DNA of 64,000 bases from Pyronema omphalodes. Its lineage: Eukaryota; Ascomycota; Pezizomycetes; Pezizales; Pyronemataceae. The position numbers and the translations under genes were made by a program. Below the pieces are notes generated by a model. The model saw only the letters and a program-made list of their open reading frames with translations. It searched no databases and had not been told where the DNA came from. Position 1 is the stretch's first letter. Each line of letters begins with the position of its first letter. Shown piece by piece: positions 32,624 through 43,777 of the stretch. Where the stretch lies: contig JAJJXM010000029.1 in NCBI GenBank assembly GCA_024516155.1, positions 310,001-374,000 of the forward strand, in the 5' to 3' direction.

Positions 32624-34044
32624 ATGACCGAGCTCAGCTTCAGCCGAGAATTCCTCAAGCTCGTCTCTAACCGTCCCCAGCATCTTACTCGGGATTACGT
32701 CCAGGACCCGAGAACACTTCCTGCTGCTGTCCCTGTGAGTTGCCCCGCGAACCCCGCTACCGACGTTTATATATTGTACCCCCGAACTCGGCCCTATCCT
32801 CGGTCACCAATTATACCTTTATGCTTGTTAAAGATTACAAGTGAAACTTAAAAATGCCCTTCTGCTGTGAAACATCTCGCCTGGAAGCTGCACTTTCGCA
32901 GCCGGACCACTTCCGTGGAATGAGCTGTCCTCACTTCCTCGTCTCTTTACTACTTCAACTTTTTTCACCTCGTTCTCCATATATGGGCTTCCTTTTATTC
33001 TCTTTACTCTGCTGTTTGAAAGATTGAATCCGAATAGCTGCTAACAAACACCTAGTACACTCTCGCGAAAACCCTCCCTCCTCCTCCTAAGCGTCAGTGC
33101 ATCGAAAGCGGCAATGCTACCGGTACGTCATTTTCTCGATTATTCACCTCCAAATTATCTCCTTCTCCCACTCGAGTCTTCGCAATTGTCCCCCAGCTCT
33201 CCTTTGTACTCAACGAAGCTCTGTACTGAGCACTCACTTCACCCACAAACACTCTGCCTCTGTTATACATCCTCCGCCAAACCACCCCCAATTACCTCGC
33301 CCCACAACTCCACCCATTATTTTTTGATACCCTCAACATACCCAGCAGCCTCCACAACCGCAACTATCTCCACCCCAGACTCTCAGCCCCACCAGTTCCC
33401 GCTCCGCCATGACCTCCCCAAGATCCCCGCCGCCCACGGGCCCCCAGATATATCCAACCCCACCTCTTATCCTATCTTATCGATACCACTGCCCCACTGC
33501 CCCACCACTCCCATAAACCAACCAACCAACCAACTAACGCCCCACAGCATCCCTAACACTAACCCTCAAACCTCTCCGTCCAACACCTGGTCTCTCCCCT
33601 CAACTCATAACAACAACCCCAAACACAACCATCTCATCCCTCAAAAAACAATACTCAAAATCCATAAACATCGATATCTCCCGTCTAAAACTCCTCCTGA
33701 AAGCGAAGCCTTTGTCGGATGTTAAAACTATCGCGGAATTGGGATTGGTGGATGGTGCCGTTGTTACGGTTATGTTGATGGCTGGTGGTGGTGCTGCTCC
33801 GGGTACTGGGGCTGCGGCTGCGGCTGCGGCTGCGGCTGGGGATGTGGCTGCGGCTGCTGGGGATGGAAGTAAGGTGGAGGAGAAAGAGGAGAAAGAGGAG
33901 AAGGAACAGAACAAAAAGAAAGTTCTATCACAAACAGAATTCTGGGATGATTTAAAGAAGTTTTTGGAGGACAAGTTATCGTCTGATGCTTTGGAACAAC
34001 CTGAGGAGGTTTTATCTGCTTTTAGGAAGGCTTGGAAGGCTTGA
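32624..34044 (+). CDS. GET5: Get5/Mdy2-type ubiquitin-like protein of the GET pathway
   Basis: Three exons, 32624-32734, 33056-33122 and 33548-34044, give 224 residues. The N-terminal segment MTELSFSREFLKLVSNRPQH is the part that binds Get4 in known Get5 proteins. A ubiquitin-like domain follows (about residues 60-140, SLTLTLKPL to VDGAVVTVMLMAGG), with LLLKAKPLSDVKTIAELGL as its central part. A long Ala/Gly linker with nine consecutive Ala leads to a Glu/Lys-rich charged patch and the C-terminal homodimerisation helices (TEFWDDLKKFLEDKL and VLSAFRKAWKA). Get5 with Get4 and Sgt2 hands tail-anchored proteins to Get3 for ER insertion. Introns of 321 and 425 nt are long for this region, and the second contains an unrelated open frame that is only intron sequence. 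Confidence 0.88.
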
Positions 34045-34878
34045 TGTTTGGTAGTTGTTGTTGTACTGGTAGTTGAAGTAATGGTGGTGTAAGCGTAGTT
34101 ATATTCCATGGACCATTACGTACTTTGATTGTGAGTTGCTGCTTCATTTGAGTTGCTGGTTCATATCATGAAAATATCACAGTAAACCAGTAAACCAGTA
34201 AATCAATCCAAAGTTTATTATTTCATTTCATCTTACTTAAGCAGTGTTATTATTCCATCCACATCACATCACATAACATCACATTACATCAACAAATTTA
34301 AAAAATCCACACACACACACACACATACATTTTAACCCGCACAAAAACAGAGACCTTTCAAAAAAAACATATCAAGACATAATAATGATAGTGATAATGA
34401 TATGTAATATGTAATAAGTAATGGCATTTGAATCATTCATTCTATGTAGTATTCTGTTTTAAAGGAGTACTACAACTTTTTTTTTTACCCCTCCGTTATT
34501 TACCCATCCATCCTTCCTTCCATCCTTCCTTCCTTCCATCCCATTTCATCACCGTTTGAAAAAGAAAAAAAAAATACAACCCTACCATACCCCTACCCTA
34601 CCCTACTTTGTAACCCATTGAAAGAAAAAAGAAAAAAAAAAAAGAGAAAAAGAAGAAAAAAATTAAGAACTAAAGATATGAAAAAAAAAAGACGGAAAAA
34701 CAGAATAACGACGTTAAAAAAAACCCCCCTCCTAATCGTCGAAGGATAAGACCAAAAACAAATATAGTATCCAATAGACGAAGGAAGAGGGTTTTTTGTT
34801 TTTGCTTTCGACGAATAAAAAAATGGGGATGAGGATATTACGTGCAGAAAGCAAAAAAATGAGGAGCATTAATCAGGT
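34045..34878. other. Low-complexity convergent region between GET5 and MPG1
   Basis: The 3' UTRs of two convergent genes. It is very biased: an AC-repeat tract (34308-34324), TCCTTCC-type repeats (34505-34540) and A-rich tracts up to about 12 nt (34560-34720). No gene is visible. Confidence 0.65.
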
Positions 34879-36249
34879 TTACATAATGATAGCAGGGATA
34901 TCAATGTTAGCCTTGATAGTCTTATGAGGCAAAACACATCCTCCGTTAACGTAAACCTCATCAGCGACTGTTACATCATCTCCAAGAACTGTAACATTCT
35001 CGAGACGTGCCCACTTTCCGACTGTGCTGTTCCATCCAACGATTGTGCTCTTGACCCAAGCGTGGTCCTTTACGCGACATCCGGCGAGAACGACACATCT
35101 CTGGAGACGAACACCATCGCCAATGACAACGTTGGGACCAATGGTGACGTTGGGTCCGATACGGCAGTTCTTTCCGATCTTTGCTGAGGGGTCGATCAAG
35201 ACGTTTCCTCCGTGAACGAAAGGCTCAGTTGAGGGGGTAAGAAGCTTGGAGTTCTTCTTGGCGAGGGATGAGAGGTACAAGCAGGTTCCGGTCAAGAAAT
35301 CCTTGGGCTGTCCAACATCCATCCAGAAGCCCTCCAAGTCGAAGGAGTGGAGCTGTCCATCCTTAACCATAGCGGGGAAAGTCTCCTGCTCGATAGAGGT
35401 AGGACGGAGCTCAATACGGTTCAAGACAGAGGGGTTGAGAATGTAGAGACCAGCGTTGATACGGTTTCCAACGAACTCGACGGGCTTCTCGACGAATCGG
35501 TCGATACGAGAAGGGTGGTTGGGCTCGTGAACAACAACTCCGTATTTTGAAGGCTCGTCGACTTTGGTGACAACGATGGTTCCCTCCTGTCCGTGGGACT
35601 TGTGGAATGCAGCAAGTGCCTGGAAGGGGTACTCGCAGATAACATCTGAGTTCAAGACAAAGAATGGAGAGTCGTCTTTTCCGAGGATCTCGCCAGCGAG
35701 CTTCAAGGGTCCGGCGGTTCCGAGGGGCTCGGTCTCGACGGAAAAGGTAATCTTAACGTTGTACTCCTCCTCGTACTATTATTTGTTAGGAATTGTTTGC
35801 TACGCGTCATTGCAGCTGGATTGCAGATCTAACCTTCTGAAGAACATTAATCATGACCTCGGGTCTGTAGTTGACAGCGAGGACAATGTCGGTGACACCA
35901 GCGGCAGCCAAGGCCTCAACTTGATGCAAGATCATGGGCCGGTTTCCAAACTCCACCAGGGGCTTGGGAAGGGTCAAGGTCTAGCGATTGAGATGGCCGT
36001 TAGCTTGTTATTCCATTGAGATGATGTTGGTGCTATATTTCTGATGCCACTGCAACCAGCGGATAAGAAGTGCAGATGTCGAAAAGCGGGGCATCAAGTA
36101 GTGGAGAGGATTGCATACAAGAGGTCTAAGGCGGGTTCCGAAACCACCGACGAGAATGAGAGCTGCAATTGGAGAAAGCAATTAGTTTGTTGATCTTTAA
36201 ACGCGACTGGAAATGCCTCGCAGCACATATTGCTTTGCTTACCCTTCAT
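34879..36249 (-). CDS. MPG1: Mannose-1-phosphate guanylyltransferase (GDP-mannose pyrophosphorylase)
   Basis: Leftward, exons 36243-36249, 36119-36162, 35834-35980 and 34879-35775, giving 364 residues, the exact length I remember for the fungal family. The first coding exon has only 7 nt (Met, Lys and one base). The nucleotidyltransferase half has the [17 protein letters not shown] signature, [13 protein letters not shown] and [16 protein letters not shown]. The C-terminal half is a left-handed beta-helix of hexapeptide repeats ([17 protein letters not shown]) ending [12 protein letters not shown]. It makes GDP-mannose from mannose 1-phosphate and GTP for N- and O-glycosylation, GPI anchors and cell-wall mannan. 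The tiny first exon is supported by a GTAAGC donor and a TTGCAG acceptor, and the ATG is the only one that fits. Very confident. Confidence 0.95.
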
Positions 36250-38096
36250 TTTGATTATTTAAAATGTAGTAATGGAATAGATATTAGATAAAAGTGGGGG
36301 AGGATTTCGAGAGTTGCTCGTGGACTTCGTTGTTCGGGGGGGGATTTGCGATTAAAATCTAACGGATGGACGTCGTGGATAGACTGATGGATACGTGTTG
36401 AAAAACAAAAGCTTTGTGTGTACTACTCGGCTGCCAAACGATGGAAATGGAGGTGGAGGAGTGGTTGATGAGATTCAAAGGGCGAAAGGCAAGAAGGGAA
36501 GGGTTTCAGCGGGAAGAGGGAGATGGAGGGTTCAAATAAGCACTTGCACTTTCAGTTAAAGGAGGTAACTGGCAACTTGGGGTTGCATGTCTTCTCCTTC
36601 TCGATATTAGACTCTATTAACCCGCTGTTGTCTAGCTCGTCTTGCGCGTAGGTAGGGATTTGGGAAATGGTGCTAGAAGGAATGCTAGGAACGAATGCCA
36701 GAAGCCATGCTGGGGCTAATTTTGTAGTACGCCGAGTAGCGTTGACGAAAGGGGAGAGGGTTGCGGGGAGGGCTGGTGGGGGGGGGAGGGCAGATGGGAG
36801 ATGTGAGTGGCGGGAGGGGGGGAGGGGGGGAGTGGGGGGGTAGAGGACAGATGTGAGTGGTTGTGATGGTGTAGAGGAGAGGATGGATGTGGGAGTGGCG
36901 GGTAGGAGGAAGGTGTTGGTAAGGCGGAAGTATGGAATAGAGAGATGGGGTGGGTGTTGTGAATATTATTCTGTGGTTGTAGATGAGGTTTATTTTGTGA
37001 TTATGATGAGGTGTATATTATGATTTTGATGGATTTTACTTGTAAATTTGGATATGGTTTACACTGTGTTTTGTTGTGATTTATTCTGTAATTTCCATGA
37101 GGTTTGTTCTGTATTTCATTATAGTTTATTTTGTATTTCATTATGGCTTATTCTGTAATTACTGTATTTGTCTCTGTCTCTGACGACTTCCTCAGAATAC
37201 ATCGAATTATATTTCCATTCCTGCCACTTCTACCTCTCACTTGTAATAATCTCCAGTGGCAGCAAACACCCCTCTCCTCCCCTACTCCCCCGGGTACATA
37301 CCATCCACTCCCTCCAGGCTCCCATAGCCAGCTGAACAAGCCGTACATACACTGGACTCATGTCCGGTCCATCCTCCCCCATGTCCCTGCCTCCCATGCC
37401 CATCCACCACCCCCCCCCCCCCATGTCCCCCCAGTCCCGTGGTCAACCGCCGGGCTTTTCGTTGGCCAAACTGGAACGGAACGAGAGATGGAAGGGGTGT
37501 CAGAATTGAGATTTTCCCGAGAACGCCGGTAGCAAAACGTGAGACGACGCGACAGCAGCCCAGCAGCAGCAACAACAGTCGGTGAGGTAACATGAGACGC
37601 CGATGTGAACAATCGTGAAGCCATCTCTTGCGGACATTAAACTTCGCCTATGAAGTGGAATTGCCAAAAACGCCATTAAAAACACGACTTTGACTTTTTT
37701 CTAAATGCACGAACGGTAGAAATATTCACATCCGGCGCACGAATTGCATAGGGCATGATTGCACAACATGAATCTGTATGAAGCCTTCCTCTCTCGTAAA
37801 CTCGTAACTCGTAACTCGGAACGGTGATCCAATTTCAATTCATCAACATCCCAATTCCACAACACCACCGGTACTCTGCACGGCGAAGATCAATCCCGCC
37901 ATCTGCTCCACCTACTCTCCCGGGTACGCCGATACAGCGCAGCAACCATCCCGGGTTAGCTCTGCGCCATCACCAGCCTCATTTCCACATACCCCTGTCA
38001 AAGCTTGGCGCCTCGAGCAAGCAGCAACACCTCCGATAGGAACTCCGACAAACATCGAGCTTCACCTGCATATACCCACCACAACCCCACTCAGCC
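36250..38096. other. Divergent promoter region between MPG1 and VMA1
   Basis: About 1.85 kb between two divergent housekeeping genes, holding both promoters. It contains G/GGA-rich stretches (36760-36850), TG-rich repeats (about 36950-37150), a pyrimidine-rich patch with a 12-nt C run (about 37410-37421) and the long GC-rich VMA1 leader (37830-38096). Proline-rich frames such as 37131-37532 are composition artefacts. Confidence 0.6.
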
Positions 38097-40285
38097 ATGG
38101 TATGTTCCATCATCGTGCAAGTCGAACAAGCTCAAGAAACGAATAGCTGATGAAAAATAGTCTATTGATAACGCACGGAAGGATGCCAAAATCCGCGAGG
38201 AGTATGCAAAGGAGAAGGACTATGGTACGTCATCGGTTTCGGTGTTTACAATTCCAGTCAACACCTGCTAATGCTCAACCACCATAACAGGTTCTATCTA
38301 CTCCGTGTCCGGGTATGTTTCGCAGCTATAGAATTCTCATGAAGCTTAAACTGACCGCGATTGTAGTCCCGTCGTTGTCGCGGAGCACATGGACGGATGC
38401 GCGATGTACGAGCTTGTAAGTGCGGCCGGATAAGCTACCTATCGAGCTCCCTGCTCACCCAAACCTAGGTCCGTGTTGGTCACCAAAGTTTAGTAGGAGA
38501 AGTTATTCGTATCGATAGGGATAAGGCAACCATCCAGGTTTATGAGGAGACAGGTTGGGCGCACAGACGATGATGTCCCGGACCAAAATAACTGACGTCA
38601 AAATAGCTGGTGTAACGGTGGGAGATCCTGTTTTACGAACTGGAAAGCCATTATCGGTCGAGCTCGGACCTGGTTTGATGGAGACGATTTACGATGGTAT
38701 CCAGCGACCTCTCAAGGCCATCAGCGAAGATTCAAAGAGCATTTACATTCCCCGTGGTATCGAAATGCCCGCTCTAAGCACCACCGCTCAATGGACATTT
38801 ACTCCCGGGGGATTGCGTGTTGGTGATCACATTACAGGAGGTGACGTTTTTGGAGTTGTTGAAGAGAACTCTCTTGTCCGCGAGCACAAGATTATGCTTC
38901 CTCCAAACCTTCGTGGAACCATTAAGAGCATTGCGGAGCAGGGCAACTACACAGTTCAGGATACTGTTATGGAGATTGAGTTCCAGGGAGTAGTAAAGAA
39001 CGTCACCATGATGCACACCTGGCCCGTCCGAAAGCCTCGTCCTGTCGCTGAGCGTCTTACCGCCAACTTCCCTCTGTTAACCGGACAGCGTGTATTGGAC
39101 GCCCTCTTTCCCTCCGTCCAGGGAGGAACCACCTGTATTCCCGGAGCTTTTGGATGTGGAAAGACCGTTATTTCTCAAGCTCTATCCAAGTTCTCCAACA
39201 CCAACAACATTATCTACGTTGGATGTGGAGAGCGTGGAAACGAGATGGCTGAAGTTCTTATGGACTTCCCTAAGCTTTCTATTGAGGTTGATGGCCGCAA
39301 GGAGCCTATTATGAAGCGTACTACCCTAGTCGCCAACACTTCCAACATGCCCGTCGCCGCTCGTGAGGCTTCTATCTACACTGGAATTACCCTTGCCGAG
39401 TACTTCCGTGACCAAGGAAAGGATGTTGCCATGATGGCTGACTCTTCATCTCGTTGGGCTGAGGCTCTTCGTGAGATTTCCGGACGTCTCGGAGAGATGC
39501 CTGCAGACCAAGGTTTCCCCGCCTACCTCGGAGCCAAATTGGCCTCCTTCTACGAGCGTGCCGGAAAGGTCAAAGCTCTTGGATCTCCCGACCGTGAAGG
39601 ATCCGTTTCCATTGTTGGAGCAGTTTCTCCCCCCGGAGGAGATTTCTCTGACCCTGTTACCTCCTCTACTCTTGGAATTGTCCAAGTCTTCTGGGGATTG
39701 GACAAAAAGCTCGCTCAAAGGAAACATTTCCCCTCCGTCAACACCGCCCTTTCTTACTCGAAATACACCAACACCCTTGCACCTTACTACGAGAAGCACT
39801 ACCCTGAATTCCCTGTCCTTCGTGACCGTATCAAGAAGCTTTTGTCAGACTCTGAGGAGCTTGATCAGGTCGTTCAGCTTGTCGGAAAGTCAGCTTTGTC
39901 TGACCCTGACAAGATTACTCTTGATGTTGCTTCTTTGATCAAGGAGGATTTCTTGCAGCAGAATGGTTACTCTCAACATGATCAGTACTGTCCTATTTGG
40001 AAGACACTTTGGATGATGAAGAACATGGTGGGATTCTTTGATGAGTCTCAGAAGGCGGTTCAGGCAGGTGTAAGCTGGGCTAAGATTAGAGACGAGACTG
40101 CGGAGTTGCAGCACAAGCTTAGATCGATGAAGTTCGAGGTACGTAGCATTCAATGGGATGGGGGTTGAGAATTAGGGCTAATGAAATGATAGGTACCGGA
40201 TGAGGGAGAGGATGTTGTTGTCCCAAGATACCAGACCATCTGGGACGATATGTTGAAGCAGTTCTCTGAGATTTCCGACGAATAG
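38097..40285 (+). CDS. VMA1: V-type ATPase catalytic subunit A
   Basis: Seven exons: 38097-38099, 38161-38224, 38291-38312, 38367-38415, 38469-38553, 38607-40138 and 40193-40285, giving 615 residues. The first coding exon is just the ATG. The N-terminal beta-barrel begins with [17 protein letters not shown]. The non-homologous region typical of A subunits follows, then the Walker A motif [12 protein letters not shown] (about residue 253), [17 protein letters not shown] and the Walker B region [20 protein letters not shown]. The C-terminal helical domain ends QFSEISDE. The subunit hydrolyses ATP in the V1 sector and drives proton pumping into vacuoles and endosomes. In budding yeast the gene carries an intein between the Gly and Cys of YVGCGERG; here that site is uninterrupted. 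All introns are 51-66 nt, and all splices keep the frame. Very confident. Confidence 0.96.
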
Positions 40286-40977
40286 ACCTAGCAAGGTGTG
40301 ATCGTTCGTTATGTAGCCCACCCAACGGAAGACGGAAGTAGAGTGGGGGGAAGGATGCGGGGTGCAACTTGACCGGTGGTGGTGGTGGTGGTGGTGGTGG
40401 TGGTTTTGTTTTTGTTTAGCATTGCTGTTCCGTTGTTTGTGTGTGTTTATGTCCTTTTTTTTTATGATGTCAATGCGTGTATGCGTCAACACCCCCCCGT
40501 AGTCTTGTAAAACCCCCTCATCATTTTCATAGATTAAATCATTATGGGCGGTCTAATGAATTATATACCAAAGAGGATATGATATGATTGTGGTTTAAAA
40601 CATTCTGTTTTACGTGAGGACTAGCTCTTGTGAATTGTGATATCTATGAAGCGAGGTGAGCTTGCGGGGTATTTTTAAGGTCGGTATGATAACTGGGTTA
40701 GCGAACCATACTACGCAAGTGCTCCGCTTATCTGGCTAGAATATAGGCTGGTTATATGTGATACATACAATACCCCGCTAAAATACTAACTGTGGTATAG
40801 GTACGTCGTCGGGTGCTGTACTTCGGCTGGAACGGGTTATGGAAGCCGGGTAATTGTGGTGGCTGTAAACTTGCTATATGGAGGGAGGGAGTATGGAGGG
40901 AGTATGGAGGGAGTATGGAGGGAGTATGGAGTACTGAGTTAACATGATTAACATGATTAATTATGGATATTGATGTT

Positions 40978-41195
40978 GATGTTATGTACTCACATACTCG
41001 TTTACCATTTTTTTTGTAAAGGTGCTCGCTTACCATTTTTTTCCGAAAAGGTGCTTGCTTACCGTTTTTTATAAAGGTGCTCGCTTACGTTTTTTACTAT
41101 AAGGGTGCGCGTTTACGTTTTTTACTATAAGATACTCGCGTACCCTTCCAAGGTGCTCGTTTACTCTGTTTTCATAAAGGTGCTCGCTTACGTTT
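40978..41195. repeat. Degenerate 30-40-bp tandem repeat with ggtgctcgcttac core
   Basis: About seven imperfect copies of (ag)gtgctcgcttac followed by a T-rich tail of variable length. Copies are seen near 40992, 41021, 41051, 41077, 41108, 41150 and 41177. The core is better conserved than the tails, unlike a simple slippage tract. Confidence 0.65.
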
Positions 41196-41332
41196 TTTTT
41201 GTGTCATTACTGCTGTAGTTTAACCCGCTGTGACAATTTCTTAGATATAGTTTCGAACTGAAATCTGGACTGGAAGAGAAAGCAGCAAAGGTTCAACTAA
41301 GGGTCTAAAATTATAGTAAAGCTTGAAGCTTG

Positions 41333-41745
41333 AAGAACAAGAACAAGAACAAGAACAAGAACAAGAACAAGAACAAGAACAAGAACAAGAACAAGAACAA
41401 GAACAAGAACAAGAACAAGAACAAGAACAAGAACAAGAACAAGAACAAGAACAAGAACAAGAACAAGAACAAGAACAAGAACAAGAACAAGAACAAGAAC
41501 AAGAACAAGAACAAGAACAAGAACAAGAACAAGAACAAGAACAAGAACAAGAACAAGAACAAGAACAAGAACAAGAACAAGAACAAGAACAAGAACAAGA
41601 ACAAGAACAAGAACAAGAACAAGAACAAGAACAAGAACAAGAACAAGAACAAGAACAAGAACAAGAACAAGAACAAGAACAAGAACAAGAACAAGAACAA
41701 GAACAAGAACAAGAACAAGAACAAGAACAAGAACAAGAACAAGAG
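41333..41745. repeat. Hexanucleotide microsatellite (AAGAAC)n, about 69 copies
   Basis: A nearly perfect run of the hexamer aagaac (equivalently gaacaa) covers about 413 bp and ends in degenerate aagagcagg units. Because 6 is a multiple of 3, forward frames are open throughout (Glu-Gln and Asn-Lys repeats, and Leu-Phe on the other strand). This is a consequence of the repeat, not evidence of a gene. Confidence 0.97.
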
Positions 41746-42139
41746 CAGGAGAAGGAGCAGGATTTGAAGTTTAAAGTTTGCCTGTTATCGTCATCGTCGT
41801 TGTCATCGTAAGTATCTACAACAAACTAACTGAAAATATAGCGGTTTTCCTATCCTATCCTATCCTATTAACGTATCAATTCTCAAACACAATTCTATTA
41901 TCCCTGATTATATATAGGAAAGGAGAAAAAAAATGGGGGGGATAGGAAATGTCTATGGACAGCTAGCTGGGAATTTATATATGAGGGGTTGAGGAAATTT
42001 ATTATATCATATTGATAATGTGGACTTGGGTGTGGAATATATATCTCTTTTTATTTTCTGTTTTTTTACGTTTTTTTTTTCTTTTTCTTTTTTTTTTTCT
42101 GATGTTTTGTTTTCTTCTTCTTTTTTTTTTATTTTTACG

Positions 42140-42260
42140 TTTTGTTAATAAATGCGGTAATATGTAGATGTAGATGTAGATGTAGATGTAAATACAGTAT
42201 ACAGTATACAGTATAAACAATACCCAAGCTGTATCATGTCATAAATTTCAATTATACCCA
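42140..42260. repeat. (GTAGAT)n and (ACAGTAT)n microsatellites
   Basis: Short tracts of gtagat/gatgta (about 42165-42188) and acagtat (about 42193-42214). Tracts of tgcttata (42297-42322) and gtatag (42485-42507) lie nearby. Confidence 0.75.
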
Positions 42261-43059
42261 GAGACCAGGGGTCAGACATCAGGTATCAGGCATCATTTGC
42301 TTATATGCTTATATGCTTATATGTAGTAAGTTTTAAGTTATAACAACCTCATAACCATTTCCCAGAAACAGTCCCAGAAACCGTAAAAGGTAAAAGGTAA
42401 AAAAACAAAACAAAACTTAGACCCTTAGAGCGTAAAAAATATAAAGATTAAGATTAAGAACCCCTTGCTACATGCATGCGGGGATAGGTATAGGTATAGG
42501 TATAGGTAATATTAACGATAAGTACAAGTACAAGTAGGTAATTAATTATTAGATGAAATTCACTGGTTATTATTGGTCATTTATTGTTTATTATCTATTA
42601 TTATGGAAGGTAATCTTTTTTATTTTTTTTTTTTATTTTTTTTATTTATTTCTGTTTTTTTTTTTTTCTGTGGGGGGGAGGTGGGGGAGGTGGGGGGTGA
42701 TTTTCGGGATTTTCAGTTATGGCTACAATAAAGCTGGGCATATGGAAAATCAACCGGATTTTGGCAGCGACGCAGCCGTGGACGAAGCTTCTATAGACGC
42801 CTGACTGTGACTGTGACTGTTGAATTGACTTTTATCTTCCAATTGGGTTGGTATGATTTGCAGATTAAGTTAAGTTTAAGTTGAGTTGGGAATTAAACCA
42901 TATCAGGGGGATGTGGGGGTTGGAGGGGGGGGGGGGGGGAGGGGGGTTGAAATATGTTTACCTAGCCAACAGTATGTTTACATGTGTTTACAGATGTGTT
43001 TAACCATTTAACCATTTAACCGTTTACACTGTATGTAGCTGTTTAACTATCTGGGTTAA

Positions 43060-43201
43060 GGATGTTCAGAATAAGGATGTTCAGAATAAGGATGTTCAGG
43101 ATAAGGATGTTCAGGATAAGGATGTTAAGGATAAGGATGTTAAGGATAAGGATGTTAAGGATATTAAGGATATTAAGGACAAGGGGGGGGGGGGGGGGGG
43201 G
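43060..43201. repeat. Degenerate 15-bp minisatellite and G run
   Basis: About eight units of ataaggatgttcaga-like sequence (43060-43175) lead into a G run of about 19 nt (43183-43201). Forward frames read RIRMF repeats; these are composition artefacts. Confidence 0.8.
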
Positions 43202-43679
43202 AGGGGAGATAAAAATAGAAACAAAACGGCTCGAAGTTCTGGGAATTCGGAACCAACGGATAAGATTCTTTGATGATATTTCCGGTTGGCCACATGGAGA
43301 ATGTCCAAGCATCCAAGGTACCAAGGCGTACCAAGGCGTATGTACCAAGTCGTATGTATGCACCAAGACCGTTTCTCAGGCTTGTTTCAAGTTTGGGATG
43401 AGTATGTATGTAGAGCAGCCGTTAGCCGGTAGCGGCCGCGAAAGTAGTTCTGGGAGACTAATTCTGTAACTTTGGTATGGTTTGGATGCAGGGAAGAATG
43501 ATAATGATAATCAAGGGAACAGTTATCATCTGGTGATCGCAACAACGCAACGCAACAACACAACAACGGTTATCGATCATGATATTTGACTCATAAAGTA
43601 ACGGTTAGGATAACGTTTAGCCAGGGGTACGCTGGAATGAAAACGGGAAGCAATTAAATGGAATCTTGAAACGAAGAAG

Positions 43680-43739
43680 GGGAAGGGGAAGGGGAAGGGG
43701 AAGGGGAAGGTTTACTTAGATATCGGCTTTTGTAAATTG

Positions 43740-43774
<35 letters not shown>
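43680..43774. repeat. GGGGAA repeats and a 32-nt T run
   Basis: Five ggggaa units (about 43680-43708) and, after a short spacer, a T run of about 32 nt (43743-43774). A (gacgg)n patch follows. Such a long T run is prone to slippage. Confidence 0.85.

Positions 43775-43777
<3 letters not shown>

Noticed and set aside
33114..33725. 203-residue proline-rich forward frame over GET5
   Set aside because: It lies mostly in GET5 intron 2 and reads exon 3 in the wrong frame. The spliced model gives the full Get5 domain order.
38555..38606. Start of VMA1 at an ATG inside 38555 ([14 protein letters not shown])
   Set aside because: This stretch is intron 5. Splicing from ACAG|gttggg to atag|CTGGTG restores the conserved [16 protein letters not shown], and the upstream exons encode the conserved N-terminus.
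41311..41811. Long open frames of Glu-Gln, Asn-Lys and Leu-Phe repeats
   Set aside because: They arise from the hexanucleotide microsatellite; six is divisible by three, so no stop can occur. No splice or regulatory signals support a gene.
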